A program made the position numbers and the translations under genes. The notes beneath the pieces are model-generated. The model did no database searches and was not told the DNA's origin. It saw only the letters and a list, made by a program, of their open reading frames with translations. From the NCBI RefSeq assembly GCF_022179125.1, contig NZ_BPQG01000079.1:1-64000 (forward strand): DNA of 64,000 bases, given 5' to 3'. Numbering within the stretch: the stretch's first letter is position 1; each line of letters starts with the position of its first letter. Shown here in pieces: positions 1 to 8,953 of the stretch. This stretch comes from Methylobacterium cerastii. GTDB taxonomy: Bacteria > Pseudomonadota > Alphaproteobacteria > Rhizobiales > Beijerinckiaceae.

Positions 1-552
1 GTGGCGACCTGCCACGCGCACAATTCCGGCCCGATCGCGCTGCGCTACCCGCGCGGCGAGGGCGTGGGCGTGGAGATGCCGGAGGTCGGCGTCCCGCTGG
101 CGATCGGGCGCGGGCGGATCGTGACGCGGCCGGAGAACGCGCGGGTGGCGCTGCTGTCGCTCGGCACGCGTCTGGGCGAGGCGCTGAAGGCGGCCGAGAC
201 GCTGTCGGCGGCCGACATCGCGGTGACGGTGGCGGACGCGCGCTTCGCCAAGCCGCTCGACGAGGCGCTGATCCTGGATCTCGCGGCGAGCCACGAGGTG
301 CTGATCACCCTGGAGGAGGGCTCGCGCGGCGGGTTCGGGGCGATGGTGCTGCACCTGCTCACCGAGCGCGGGGTGCTGGACGCGATGCGGCTTCGGGTCC
401 GCACTATGACGCTGCCGGACGCCTACCAGGACCACGACAGCCCCGACAAGATGTACGCCGAAGCCGGCCTCGACGCCGCCAGCATCGTCAAAAAGGTCGA
501 GGAAATCCTGCCCGAGCGACAGGAAGGCCGTTCGCGCCTCCGCCTCGCCTGA
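1..552 (+). CDS. dxs: 1-deoxy-D-xylulose-5-phosphate synthase, C-terminal fragment
   Basis: This is the last 183 residues of DXS, the thiamine-diphosphate enzyme that condenses pyruvate and glyceraldehyde 3-phosphate in the first step of the MEP isoprenoid pathway. The [12 protein letters not shown] stretch near the start and the transketolase C-terminal domain ending in EEILPERQ are typical of DXS. The frame is open at base 1, so the GTG there is an internal Val codon and the gene begins outside the window. It lies directly upstream of the hopanoid operon, so isoprenoid supply and triterpenoid synthesis are physically linked. A stem-loop follows the stop codon, so co-transcription with hpnA is uncertain. 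Confidence 0.95.
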   Translation: MATCHAHNSGPIALRYPRGEGVGVEMPEVGVPLAIGRGRIVTRPENARVALLSLGTRLGEALKAAETLSAADIAVTVADARFAKPLDEALILDLAASHEVLITLEEGSRGGFGAMVLHLLTERGVLDAMRLRVRTMTLPDAYQDHDSPDKMYAEAGLDAASIVKKVEEILPERQEGRSRLRLA

Positions 553-569
553 GTCGCAGGCCGCAAAAA

Positions 570-599
570 GCGATCCGGGTCCCCTGTGGCCCGGATCGC
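570..599 (+). terminator. stem-loop after dxs, weak terminator candidate
   Basis: A perfect 10-bp stem (GCGATCCGGG paired with CCCGGATCGC) encloses a 10-nt loop, 18 bases after the dxs stop. The run after it (CTTGT) is poor in T, so it may attenuate rather than stop transcription into hpnA. Confidence 0.4.
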
Positions 600-696
600 C
601 TTGTCGTGCGCGCCATTCGATGACAAAAGCCGCGTTGCTGCGGTGCGATGCCCAAATCGAGGGCATCGCCCGCGTTCCCGTGACGATTCGAGCGTG

Positions 697-1737
697 ATGG
701 CAGAGGCGACCCCAAGCGGTTCTTCCGACCTCGGCCCGGTGCTGATCACCGGCGCCAGCGGCTTCCTCGGCCCCGCCCTGGTCGACGTGTTCCGCAACGC
801 CGGCTTTCCGGTCCGCATCATGGTGCGCGCCACGAGCCCGCGCACCAACCTGACCTGGGACGACGTCGAGGTGGTCGAGGGCGACATGCGCGACCCGGCG
901 GCCTGCGCGGCTGCGATGCGGGGCCAGCGCTACCTGATCCACGCCGCCGCCGACTATCGGCTCTGGGCGCCCGACATGGAAGAGATCGTCCGGACCAACC
1001 GCGACGGCACCCGCAACCTGATGCGCGCCGCCCGCGATGAAGGCGTCGAGCGCGTCGTCTACACGTCGAGCGTCGCGACCATCAAGCCGCCGGACGACGG
1101 CGTCACGCCCTCCGACGAGACGCGACCGCTGACGCCCGAGACCGCGATCGGCGCCTACAAGCGCAGCAAGGTCGTGGCCGAGCGCGTGGTGGACGAGATG
1201 GTGGCGGAAAGCGGCCTGCCGGCGGTGATCGTCAACCCCTCGACGCCGATCGGCCCGCGCGACGTGAAGCCCACGCCGACCGGCCGCATCATCCAGGAGG
1301 CGGCGCTCGGCAAGATGCCGGCCTTCGTCGACACCGGCCTCAACCTCGCCCACGTGGACGACGTCGCCGCCGGCCACCTGCTCGCCCTGCGCAAAGGGCG
1401 GATCGGCGAAAAGTACATCCTCGGCGGCGAGAACGTGCTGCTGTCGCAGATGCTCGGCGACATCGCCGGCATGGTCGGCCGCAAGCCGCCGACGGTGAAC
1501 CTGCCGCGGGCGGTGGTCTACCCGATCGCCTTCGTCTCCGAGCAGATGGCGCGGATCACCGGCAAGCAGCCCTTCGCAACGATCGACGGCATCCGCATGT
1601 CGCGCTACCGGATGTTCTTCTCCGACGCCAAGGCGCGGGCCGAGCTCGGCTACACCGCTCGGCCCTACCGCGAGGGGCTGTCCGACGCGATCGACTGGTT
1701 CCGCGCCGCCGGATACCTACCGGGAGTCTCGCGATGA
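697..1737 (+). CDS. hpnA: hopanoid-associated sugar epimerase HpnA
   Basis: This 346-residue protein belongs to the extended short-chain dehydrogenase/NAD-dependent epimerase family. The Rossmann glycine motif is near the start (LITGASGFLGPAL), and the active-site triad is visible as Ser in VYTSSVATI and the YxxxK of AYKRSK. The family is called HpnA because it occurs in hopanoid clusters; its substrate is not established. The frame is open upstream to about 586, but the ATG at 697 gives a normal N-terminus and clears the stem-loop after dxs. Its stop overlaps the hpnC start by 4 bases (ATGA), so it is the first member of the hpnA-C-D-E chain. Confidence 0.9.
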   Translation: MAEATPSGSSDLGPVLITGASGFLGPALVDVFRNAGFPVRIMVRATSPRTNLTWDDVEVVEGDMRDPAACAAAMRGQRYLIHAAADYRLWAPDMEEIVRTNRDGTRNLMRAARDEGVERVVYTSSVATIKPPDDGVTPSDETRPLTPETAIGAYKRSKVVAERVVDEMVAESGLPAVIVNPSTPIGPRDVKPTPTGRIIQEAALGKMPAFVDTGLNLAHVDDVAAGHLLALRKGRIGEKYILGGENVLLSQMLGDIAGMVGRKPPTVNLPRAVVYPIAFVSEQMARITGKQPFATIDGIRMSRYRMFFSDAKARAELGYTARPYREGLSDAIDWFRAAGYLPGVSR

Positions 1738-2633
1738 GCGCCCCCGGCTCCGCCACCGAGCTGCGCTCCGGCAAGGGCGCGAACGACGAGAACTTCCCCG
1801 TCGCCTCGCACCTGATCCATCCGAAGAATCGCGGCGCGATCCTGGCCTTCTACGATTTCGTCCGCGCCGGCGACGACGTCGCCGACCACGCCGAGCTGTC
1901 GCCCGAGCGCAAGCTCGCGCTGCTGGACGGCCTCGCCGACGCCCTGACCGGGGCCGGCCCGTCCGATCCCGAAGCCGAGCCGCTGAAGCGCGAGCTCGCC
2001 GCCCGCGGTCTGCCGCCGCGCCACGCGCTCGAACTGCTCGACGCGTTCCGGATGGACGCGCGCAAGACCCGCTACGCCGACTGGGACGAGCTGATCCACT
2101 ATTGCCGCTACTCGGCGATGCCGGTCGGCCGCTACGTCCTCGACGTGCACGGCGAGGATCCGGCCCGGGTCTGGGCCGCGTCGGACGCGATCTGCGCCGC
2201 CCTGCAGATCGTCAACCACCTCCAGGATTGCGGCAAGGACTTCCGCGCCCTCGACCGGGTCTACCTCCCGCAGGACACGCTGGACCGGCACGGCGCCACC
2301 GTCGCGATGCTGGGCGCCGACAAGGCGTCGCCGCAACTGCGCGCCGTCGTCCGGGAGCTGGCCGAGCGGACGCTGGGCCTGCTCGACGACGGCAAGGTGC
2401 TGCCCGACCTGATCGACGACCTGCGCCTGTCTCTGGAGATCGCGGCGATCCATCGGCTGGCGGTGATCCTCGCCCGAGGCCTGCTCGACCGCGACCCGCT
2501 CTCGGAGAAGGTCCACCACGGCAAGGTCGGCTTCGCGCTGACCGCGCTCGGCGGCATCGCCGCGACGCTGGCGCGCCGGCCGTTCCGCGGCCGCATCGTG
2601 CGCGCGGCGCCGCACGGCAAGGTTTTCCCATGA
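1734..2633 (+). CDS. hpnC: hydroxysqualene synthase HpnC
   Basis: This 299-residue protein is a trans-isoprenyl diphosphate synthase of the squalene/phytoene synthase type. In the bacterial three-step route to squalene, HpnC converts presqualene diphosphate to hydroxysqualene. It keeps the first Asp-rich motif in the FYDFVRAGDDVAD region and a second in NHLQDCGKDF, which bind Mg-diphosphate. It is translationally coupled to hpnA and hpnD by 4-base ATGA overlaps on both sides. HpnC and HpnD are paralogues; I assigned this one as HpnC because it is the more divergent copy and comes before the canonical HpnD. Confidence 0.92.
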   Translation: MSAPGSATELRSGKGANDENFPVASHLIHPKNRGAILAFYDFVRAGDDVADHAELSPERKLALLDGLADALTGAGPSDPEAEPLKRELAARGLPPRHALELLDAFRMDARKTRYADWDELIHYCRYSAMPVGRYVLDVHGEDPARVWAASDAICAALQIVNHLQDCGKDFRALDRVYLPQDTLDRHGATVAMLGADKASPQLRAVVRELAERTLGLLDDGKVLPDLIDDLRLSLEIAAIHRLAVILARGLLDRDPLSEKVHHGKVGFALTALGGIAATLARRPFRGRIVRAAPHGKVFP

Positions 2634-3481
2634 CCGCCACAGCCACCGCGACGGCGCTGCCCGCCGACGAGGCCCCTGCCCTGCCGGCGGCCGGCTCGTC
2701 GTTCTACACCGCCATGCGGCTGCTGCCGAAGGAGCGGCGCGAGGCGATGTACGCCGTCTACGCGTTCTGCCGCGCCGTGGACGACGTCGCCGACGACGGC
2801 GGCGCGGCCGACGTACGGGCGGCCGAGCTCGACCGCTGGCGTGCCGACGTCGACGCGCTCTACGCCGGCAAGCCGCCCGCGCGGGTGCGCGATCTCGTCG
2901 TGCCGGTGCAGCGCTACGACCTGAAGCGCGCGGATTTCCATGCCGTGATCGACGGCATGGCGATGGATGCGTTCGAGGACATCGTCGCGCCGGACGAGGC
3001 GACCCTCGACCTCTATTGCGACCGGGTGGCGAGCGCCGTCGGCCGGCTGTCGGTGCGGATCTTCGGCATGCCCGAGGCGCTGGGCATCAAGCTCGCCTGG
3101 CACGAGGGCCGGGCGTTGCAGCTCACCAACATCCTGCGCGACATCGACGAGGACGCCGAGCGCGGACGCCTCTATCTGCCGCGGGAGAAGCTGGCCGCCA
3201 TCGGGCTTAGCGATCCGACGCCGCAATCGGCCATCGCGCACCCGCGCATCGGCGAGGTGTGCGCGGCCGTCGCCGCCGAGGCGGAGGCGCATTACGCGGA
3301 GACCTGGGCGATCATCGCCAAGAGCCCGCGCAAGCCCACCAAGGCGGCCCGGCTGATGGCGGCGGCCTACCGGCTCTACCTCGTCGCGCTGCTGAAGCGC
3401 GGTTGGGCGATGCCGCGGGCGCGGGTGAAGCCGAAGAAGCTCGCCCTGGTCGCCGTTGCGCTTCGGCACGGCATCGTCTGA
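2630..3481 (+). CDS. hpnD: presqualene diphosphate synthase HpnD
   Basis: This 283-residue squalene/phytoene synthase family enzyme joins two farnesyl diphosphates to presqualene diphosphate, the first committed step of squalene synthesis. It shows the signatures YAVYAFCRAVDDVADD near residue 45 and LTNILRDIDEDAERGR, both Asp-rich metal-binding motifs. The frame is open far upstream, but the ATG at 2630 overlaps the hpnC stop and starts a normal-length protein. Its TGA shares one base with the ATG of hpnE. The short N-terminal Thr/Ala-rich run is not conserved sequence and is probably disordered. Confidence 0.95.
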   Translation: MTATATATALPADEAPALPAAGSSFYTAMRLLPKERREAMYAVYAFCRAVDDVADDGGAADVRAAELDRWRADVDALYAGKPPARVRDLVVPVQRYDLKRADFHAVIDGMAMDAFEDIVAPDEATLDLYCDRVASAVGRLSVRIFGMPEALGIKLAWHEGRALQLTNILRDIDEDAERGRLYLPREKLAAIGLSDPTPQSAIAHPRIGEVCAAVAAEAEAHYAETWAIIAKSPRKPTKAARLMAAAYRLYLVALLKRGWAMPRARVKPKKLALVAVALRHGIV

Positions 3482-4767
3482 TGGGGACCGTCCACGTCGT
3501 CGGCGCAGGGCTCGCGGGCCTCTCGGCCGCCGTGTCCCTGGTGGAGCGCGGGGCACGCGTCGTCGTGCACGAGGCCGCCAAGCAGGCCGGCGGCCGCTGC
3601 CGCTCCTACTACGATCCGACGCTCGGGCTGGAACTCGACAACGGCAACCACCTGCTGCTGTCGGGGAACACCGATTCCCTCGACTTCCTGAAGCGGATCG
3701 GCGCGCCGGGCGACGCCCTGACCGGACCGGACGAGGCCTTGTTCCCCTTCGCCGACCTGAAGACCGGCGAACGCTGGACCCTGCGCCCGAACGCCGGCCG
3801 CGTGCCGTGGTGGGTGCTGAGCAAGGCGCGCCGCGTGCCGGGAAGCCGCGCGCGGGACTATCTCGCGCCCCTGGGCATCCTGCGTGCGGCGGCCGGCAAG
3901 GCGGACGGCGCCGGCGGCACCATCGGCGCCAGCATGGCCTGCGAAGGCCCGCTCTACGACCGGCTCTGGCATCCCGTCCTCCTCGCCGCGCTGAACACCG
4001 AGGTCGCCGAGAGCGACGTCGGCCTCGCCGCCAAGATTCTGCGCGAGACGCTGGGCGTCGGCGGCGCGGCCTGTCGCCCACTGGTGGCGGTGAAGGGCCT
4101 GTCCTACGCCTTCGTCGATCCCGCCCTGCGCACCCTCGAAGCGCGCGGCGCGAGCGTCCGGTTCGGCCGGCGCCTGCGCGGGCTCGGCCTCGGCGCCAAG
4201 GGCGTCGAACGGCTCGACTTCTCGGACGGAGCGGTCGAGCTGGCCGCGGACGATTCGGTGGTGCTGGCGCTGCCCCCTTGGGTCGCCTCCGAGATGCTGC
4301 CCGGCCTGTCGGCGCCGAAGGCGTTCCGGTCGATCGTCAACGCGCATTTCAAGATGGTGCCGAAGCCCGGTTCGCCGCTGATTCTCGGCATGGTGAATTC
4401 GCTGACCGAGTGGCTGTTTGCTTATCCCGATCGCTATTCGGTGACGATCAGCGGTGCCGACAGGCTGCTCGACGTGCCGCGCGAAGATCTAGCCAAGCAG
4501 ATCTGGGCCGAGATCGCCACCGTTGCCGACCTTGCACCAGAACTGCCAAGCTGGCAGATCGTCAAGGAGAAGCGTGCGACCTTCGCTGCGACACCGGCCG
4601 AGGCCGCGCGCCGTGCCGGGGCGGAGACCGCGTGGGCGAATCTCGTGCTCGCCGGGGACTGGACGGCCACCGGGCTGCCCTCGACGATCGAGGGGTCGAT
4701 CCGCTCCGGAAAGACGGCTGCGCTCGCCCTGTCGTGCGATGCGGCACGCACGCGCGGCGCCGCATGA
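3481..4767 (+). CDS. hpnE: hydroxysqualene dehydroxylase HpnE
   Basis: This 428-residue FAD-dependent amine-oxidase/phytoene-desaturase family protein reduces hydroxysqualene to squalene, finishing the HpnC-HpnD-HpnE route. The N-terminal dinucleotide-binding fold is clear (HVVGAGLAGLSAAVSL followed by an acidic strand end near VVVHEAA), and the C-terminal FAD motif appears as LVLAGDWTATGLPSTIEGS. The start codon overlaps the hpnD stop by one base. After this gene there is a 139-base gap before shc, so shc may have an additional promoter. Confidence 0.94.
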   Translation: MGTVHVVGAGLAGLSAAVSLVERGARVVVHEAAKQAGGRCRSYYDPTLGLELDNGNHLLLSGNTDSLDFLKRIGAPGDALTGPDEALFPFADLKTGERWTLRPNAGRVPWWVLSKARRVPGSRARDYLAPLGILRAAAGKADGAGGTIGASMACEGPLYDRLWHPVLLAALNTEVAESDVGLAAKILRETLGVGGAACRPLVAVKGLSYAFVDPALRTLEARGASVRFGRRLRGLGLGAKGVERLDFSDGAVELAADDSVVLALPPWVASEMLPGLSAPKAFRSIVNAHFKMVPKPGSPLILGMVNSLTEWLFAYPDRYSVTISGADRLLDVPREDLAKQIWAEIATVADLAPELPSWQIVKEKRATFAATPAEAARRAGAETAWANLVLAGDWTATGLPSTIEGSIRSGKTAALALSCDAARTRGAA

Positions 4768-4906
4768 GGCACGACCGGGACGACGATTCGTCCGTGCCGG
4801 CGATGCGCCGGTACGGCACGTGCGTAGGCGAGACGAGGCGGGCGAGCCGTGACCCGATCCGGGACGATCGGGTTCGGTTCGAGAGTTGTGGCCGGTTGAG
4901 GCGAGG

Positions 4907-6907
4907 ATGATGCGAGAGGCTGTGAACAAGGTCGAGGCGTTGCAACGCCCGAAGACCCAGGCGATTTCCCTCGACGACGTGGATCACGGTGTCGCGCGGG
5001 CGACCCGTGCGCTCACGGCCTTGTCCCACGACGACGGGCACATCTGCTTCGAGCTCGAGGCCGACGCCACGATCCCGTCCGAGTACATCCTGTTCCACCA
5101 GTTCCGCGACACCAAGCCCCCTGAGGGCCTCGAGCCGAAGATCGGCAACTACCTGCGCCGCACGCAGGAGAAGCATGGCGGCTGGGCCCTCGTCCACGAG
5201 GGGCCGTTCGACATGAGCTGCACGGTGAAGGCCTACTTCGCCCTCAAGATGATCGGCGACGACATCGAGGCGCCGCACATGCGCCGCGCCCGCGAGGCGA
5301 TCCTCTCCCGCGGCGGCGCCGCGCAATCCAACGTGTTCACCCGCTTCATCCTTGCGCTCTACGGCGAGGTGCCGTGGGCGGCGGTGCCGGTGATGCCGGT
5401 CGAGGTGATGTTCCTGCCGAAGTGGTTTCCGTTCCACCTCGACAAGGTGTCGTACTGGGCGCGCTGCGTGATGGTGCCGCTCTTCGTGCTGCAGGCGACG
5501 AAGCCGCTGGCGAAGAACCCGCGCGGGATCGGCATCGGCGAGCTGTTCCTGACGCCGCCCTCCAGCGTCCGCCGCTGGCCCGGCAGCCCGCACGCGACCT
5601 GGCCGTGGACGCCGATCTTCGGCGGGATCGACCGCATCCTGCAGAAGGTCGAGGGGCACTTCGCCAAGCGCATCCGCCTGCGGGCGATGGAGAAGGCCCG
5701 CGCCTGGGTCAGCGAGCGCCTGAACGGCGAGCACGGCCTCGGGGCGATCTTCCCGGCCATGGTCAACACCGTGCTGATGTACGAGGCGATGGGCTACGGC
5801 CCGGACCATCCCCAGGTCCGCGTCGCCTGCGACGCCATCGAGAAGCTCGTGGTCGTCAAGGCGCACGAGGCCTACGTGCAGCCCTGCGTCTCGCCGGTCT
5901 GGGACACGGCGCTCGCCGGCCACGCCCTGCTGGAGGCCGGCGGCACCGACGCCGAGGGCCAGGCCCGGGCCGGGCTCGACTGGCTGCTGCCGCGCCAGGT
6001 GCTCGACATCGCCGGCGACTGGGCTGCGGCCAAGCCCAAGGTCCGCCCCGGCGGCTGGGCCTTCCAGTATGCCAACGCGCACTACCCCGACCTCGACGAC
6101 ACCGCCGTGGTCGTGATGGCAATGGACCGCGCCATGCGCCAGCACGGGCTCGTGGCGAACATGCCGGACTACACCGCCTCGATCGCCCGCGCCCGCGAAT
6201 GGGTCGAGGGGCTGCAGTCGAAGGACGGCGGCTGGGCGGCGTTCGACGCCGACAACAACCATATGTACCTGAACCACATCCCGTTCTCGGATCACGGCGC
6301 GCTGCTCGATCCGCCGACCGCGGACGTGACGGCCCGCGTCGTCTCGATGCTGTCCCAGCTCGGCGAGACCCGCGAATCCTCAAAGGCGCTGGACCGCGGC
6401 GTGACCTACCTGCTCAACGACCAGGAGCAGGACGGCAGCTGGTACGGCCGCTGGGGCATGAACTTCATCTACGGCACCTGGTCGGTGCTCTGCGCGCTCA
6501 ACGCCGCAGGCGTCGACCCGCAATCGCCGGAGATCCGCCGCTCGGTGGAATGGCTGATCCGCATCCAGAACCCGGATGGCGGCTGGGGCGAGGACGCGTC
6601 GAGCTACAAGATCGATCCGGCCTTCGAGGCCGGCTCCTCCACGGCTTCGCAGACCGCCTGGGCCCTGCTGGCCTTGATGGCGGCGGGCGAATGCGACGAC
6701 CCGGCCGTGACGCGCGGTATCAACTTCCTCGCGCGAACCCAGGGGGCGGACGGCTTCTGGAACGAGGAGCGCTACACCGCCACCGGCTTCCCGCGGGTGT
6801 TCTACCTGCGCTACCATGGCTACCCGAAGTTCTTCCCGCTCTGGGCGATGGCGCGCTACCGCAACCTCAAGCGCGGCAACAGCCGCCAGGTCGCCTACGG
6901 CATGTGA
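4907..6907 (+). CDS. shc: squalene-hopene cyclase
   Basis: This 666-residue class II terpene cyclase (also called HpnF) folds squalene into hopene and diplopterol at the membrane in one proton-initiated cascade. The catalytic DXDD motif is DLDD at residues 395-398, with Asp397 the expected proton donor. Several QW repeats are visible, such as KDGGWAAFDAD, QDGSWYGRWG and PDGGWGED. The frame opens at a TTG at 4886, but GAGG at 4898-4901 is well placed for the twin ATGs at 4907 and 4910; 4907 is used here. The gene follows hpnE, which supplies its substrate. Confidence 0.97.
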   Translation: MMREAVNKVEALQRPKTQAISLDDVDHGVARATRALTALSHDDGHICFELEADATIPSEYILFHQFRDTKPPEGLEPKIGNYLRRTQEKHGGWALVHEGPFDMSCTVKAYFALKMIGDDIEAPHMRRAREAILSRGGAAQSNVFTRFILALYGEVPWAAVPVMPVEVMFLPKWFPFHLDKVSYWARCVMVPLFVLQATKPLAKNPRGIGIGELFLTPPSSVRRWPGSPHATWPWTPIFGGIDRILQKVEGHFAKRIRLRAMEKARAWVSERLNGEHGLGAIFPAMVNTVLMYEAMGYGPDHPQVRVACDAIEKLVVVKAHEAYVQPCVSPVWDTALAGHALLEAGGTDAEGQARAGLDWLLPRQVLDIAGDWAAAKPKVRPGGWAFQYANAHYPDLDDTAVVVMAMDRAMRQHGLVANMPDYTASIARAREWVEGLQSKDGGWAAFDADNNHMYLNHIPFSDHGALLDPPTADVTARVVSMLSQLGETRESSKALDRGVTYLLNDQEQDGSWYGRWGMNFIYGTWSVLCALNAAGVDPQSPEIRRSVEWLIRIQNPDGGWGEDASSYKIDPAFEAGSSTASQTAWALLALMAAGECDDPAVTRGINFLARTQGADGFWNEERYTATGFPRVFYLRYHGYPKFFPLWAMARYRNLKRGNSRQVAYGM

Positions 6908-6994
6908 CGCGTCGCCGGGGCTCGCTCCCGGCGCATTCGATTCGAGTGGGAATCGTCGCCCGATCCGCGGCCCCACCGCTCCAGACCGGTGTCG

Positions 6995-7681
6995 ATGTCC
7001 TTGCAGCCGAACGTCCTCGTGGTCGCGGGCCTCGCCCGCGAGGCCCGTATCGCCGCCGGCCGCGGTGTCGAAGCGATCCAGGCCGGCGGAAGCCCCCAGC
7101 GCCTGCGCCTCTTGCTCGACGCGCGCGCCGCACCCGGTTGCCGCGGCGTCGTCAGCTTCGGCATCGCCGGCGGCCTCGATCCGGCCCTGCGGCCCGGCGA
7201 CGTCGTGGTCGCGACCGGGATCGTCGCCGACGCGCGCTGGGCCGCGGACGCCCGCTGGACCGCGATACTTCTTAAAAAGCTCGAAACGACGGGACGACGC
7301 GTGGTGACGGCCGACCTCGCGGGCGTCGACGCCGCGATACTCACGGTCGCGGACAAGGCGGTCCTGCGCCGGGAGACCGGGGCCGCGGGCGTGGACATGG
7401 AATCGCACGTGGCCGCCGCCTACGCCGCCCGGCACGGCCTACCCTTCGCTGCGATCCGCGTGGTCTGCGATCCGGCAGAGCGAGCCTTGCCCGCCTTCGC
7501 CGCCCAGGCGCTGAAGCCCAACGGCGATCCCGACATCCTTGCCGTGCTCCGGGCGCTGGCGACCGGCCGCGCGCGGCCGCGCGACCTGATCGGTCTCGCA
7601 CGCGATTCGTCTGCGGCGTTCAAGGCGCTCGCCGCCGCGCGGGCAACGCTCGGCGCAGAGCTCGGCCTGTCGGAGATCTAG
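6995..7681 (+). CDS. hpnG: hopanoid-associated phosphorylase HpnG
   Basis: This 228-residue nucleoside-phosphorylase-fold protein is assigned as HpnG, which removes adenine from adenosylhopane on the way to ribosylhopane and bacteriohopanetetrol. Family signatures are the GIAGGLDPALRPGDVVVATG loop and the purine-site segment VDMESHVAAAYAARHGLP. A GTG two codons earlier (6989) is an alternative start. It lies 87 bases after shc in the same direction and ends at a bidirectional terminator facing hpnH, whose product is its substrate. Confidence 0.9.
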   Translation: MSLQPNVLVVAGLAREARIAAGRGVEAIQAGGSPQRLRLLLDARAAPGCRGVVSFGIAGGLDPALRPGDVVVATGIVADARWAADARWTAILLKKLETTGRRVVTADLAGVDAAILTVADKAVLRRETGAAGVDMESHVAAAYAARHGLPFAAIRVVCDPAERALPAFAAQALKPNGDPDILAVLRALATGRARPRDLIGLARDSSAAFKALAAARATLGAELGLSEI

Positions 7682-7721
7682 ACTCCCTCCCGCTCGCCGC
7701 TCGACCTGCCCGAACACGAAA

Positions 7722-7751
7722 AAGCCCGCGGCCTTTGAGGGCCGCGGGCTT
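7722..7751. terminator. bidirectional rho-independent terminator between hpnG and hpnH
   Basis: A perfect 12-bp GC-rich stem (AAGCCCGCGGCC with its complement) encloses a 6-nt loop. It is preceded by an A-run and followed by T-containing sequence, and it lies between the convergent hpnG and hpnH, so it can serve both strands. Confidence 0.85.
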
Positions 7752-7789
7752 GTCTCTGGATCGTCGAGGTGATCCGACCTGCGTGCGGA

Positions 7790-8953
7790 TCAGGCCGCGG
7801 TGCGGTTGCGGGCTTCGCGCTTGGTGTCGACGCCCGACGCTTTGATCTCGGAGAGCTTCTGGGCGACGTTGCGCGAGAACACGAACTCCGCCGGGCGCTG
7901 GTTCTCGAGGCTGACCTCGGGGGCCATCTCGCCCTCGGTCTTGATCCCGCGGAAGGCGTGGATCAGCGGCTTCCAGGGCTTGCGGACCGAATCGACCACT
8001 GAGGAGGCCTCGTAGCCCGAGTGGACCATGCAGTCGGCGCACTTCTCGTAGTTGCCGGTGCCGTAGGAATCCCAGTCGGTCTCCTCCATCAGCTCCTTGA
8101 AGGTGGCCGTGTAGCCCTCGCCGAGCAGGTAGCAGGGCTTCTGCCAGCCGAACACGGTGCGGGTCGGGTTGCCCCAGGGCGTGCAATGGTAGGTCTGGTT
8201 GCCGGCCAGGAAGTCGAGGAACAGGCCCGACTGCTGGAAGGCCCACTTCTGGCGGCCCTTCTCCTTGCCGGCCCGGAACACGCCGCGGAACAGGTCCTTC
8301 GTCGCCTTGCGGTTGAGGAAGTGCTGCTGGTCGGGCGCGCGCTCGTAGGCGTAGCCGGGCGAGACGGTGATGCCGTCGATGCCCATCTTCGTCACGCTGT
8401 CGAAGAAGTCGGCGATCTTGTCCGAGGACGAATTGTTGAAGAACGTGCAGTTGATGGTGACGCGGAAGCCCATCTCCTTGGCCTTGGCGATCGCCGAGAC
8501 AGCCTTGTCGTAGACGCCGCGCTGGCACACCGAGCCGTCGTGCATCTCCTTGTCGCCGTCGAGGTGGATCGACCAGGTGAAGTACGGGCTCGGCTTGTAC
8601 TCCTTGATCTTCTTCTCGAGCAGCAGCGCGTTCGTGCACACGATCGCGAACTTCTTCTGCGCGATGATGCCCTCGACGATCTGCGGCAGGTCCTTGTGCA
8701 GCAGCGGCTCGCCGCCGGCGATCACGACCATGGGTGCGCCGCACTCGCGCACGGACTCAAGCGCGTCGGCCACGGGCAGGCGCTTGTTCAGGATCTCGTC
8801 GGGGTAATCGATCTTGCCGCAGCCGGCGCAGGCGAGATTGCAGCGGAACAGGGGCTCCATCATCATCACGAGCGGATAGCGCTTCCGGCCGGTGAGATGC
8901 TGCTTGAGGATGTAGCTGCCGATCGTCGCGACATACCGGAGGGGGATTCCCAA
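7790..8953 (-). CDS. hpnH: adenosyl-hopene transferase HpnH (radical SAM)
   Basis: This 387-residue radical SAM enzyme joins a 5'-deoxyadenosyl unit to diploptene to give adenosylhopane, the entry to all C35 hopanoids. The iron-sulfur ligands are Cys38, Cys42 and Cys45 (CNLACAGC), followed by the SAM-binding GGEPLLHKDL. A start further upstream is open, but the TTG at 8951-8953 has an AGGAG at 8961-8965 with 7-base spacing and gives the usual family N-terminus (GIPLRYVATIGSYILKQ), so I chose it. The gene is transcribed alone, converging on hpnG. Confidence 0.95.
   Translation of the reverse strand: MGIPLRYVATIGSYILKQHLTGRKRYPLVMMMEPLFRCNLACAGCGKIDYPDEILNKRLPVADALESVRECGAPMVVIAGGEPLLHKDLPQIVEGIIAQKKFAIVCTNALLLEKKIKEYKPSPYFTWSIHLDGDKEMHDGSVCQRGVYDKAVSAIAKAKEMGFRVTINCTFFNNSSSDKIADFFDSVTKMGIDGITVSPGYAYERAPDQQHFLNRKATKDLFRGVFRAGKEKGRQKWAFQQSGLFLDFLAGNQTYHCTPWGNPTRTVFGWQKPCYLLGEGYTATFKELMEETDWDSYGTGNYEKCADCMVHSGYEASSVVDSVRKPWKPLIHAFRGIKTEGEMAPEVSLENQRPAEFVFSRNVAQKLSEIKASGVDTKREARNRTAA

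Noticed and set aside
2261-4081. A 606-codon open frame antisense to hpnC, hpnD and hpnE
   Set aside because: All three plus-strand genes are clear family members with coupled starts. The antisense product is Arg-rich and featureless.
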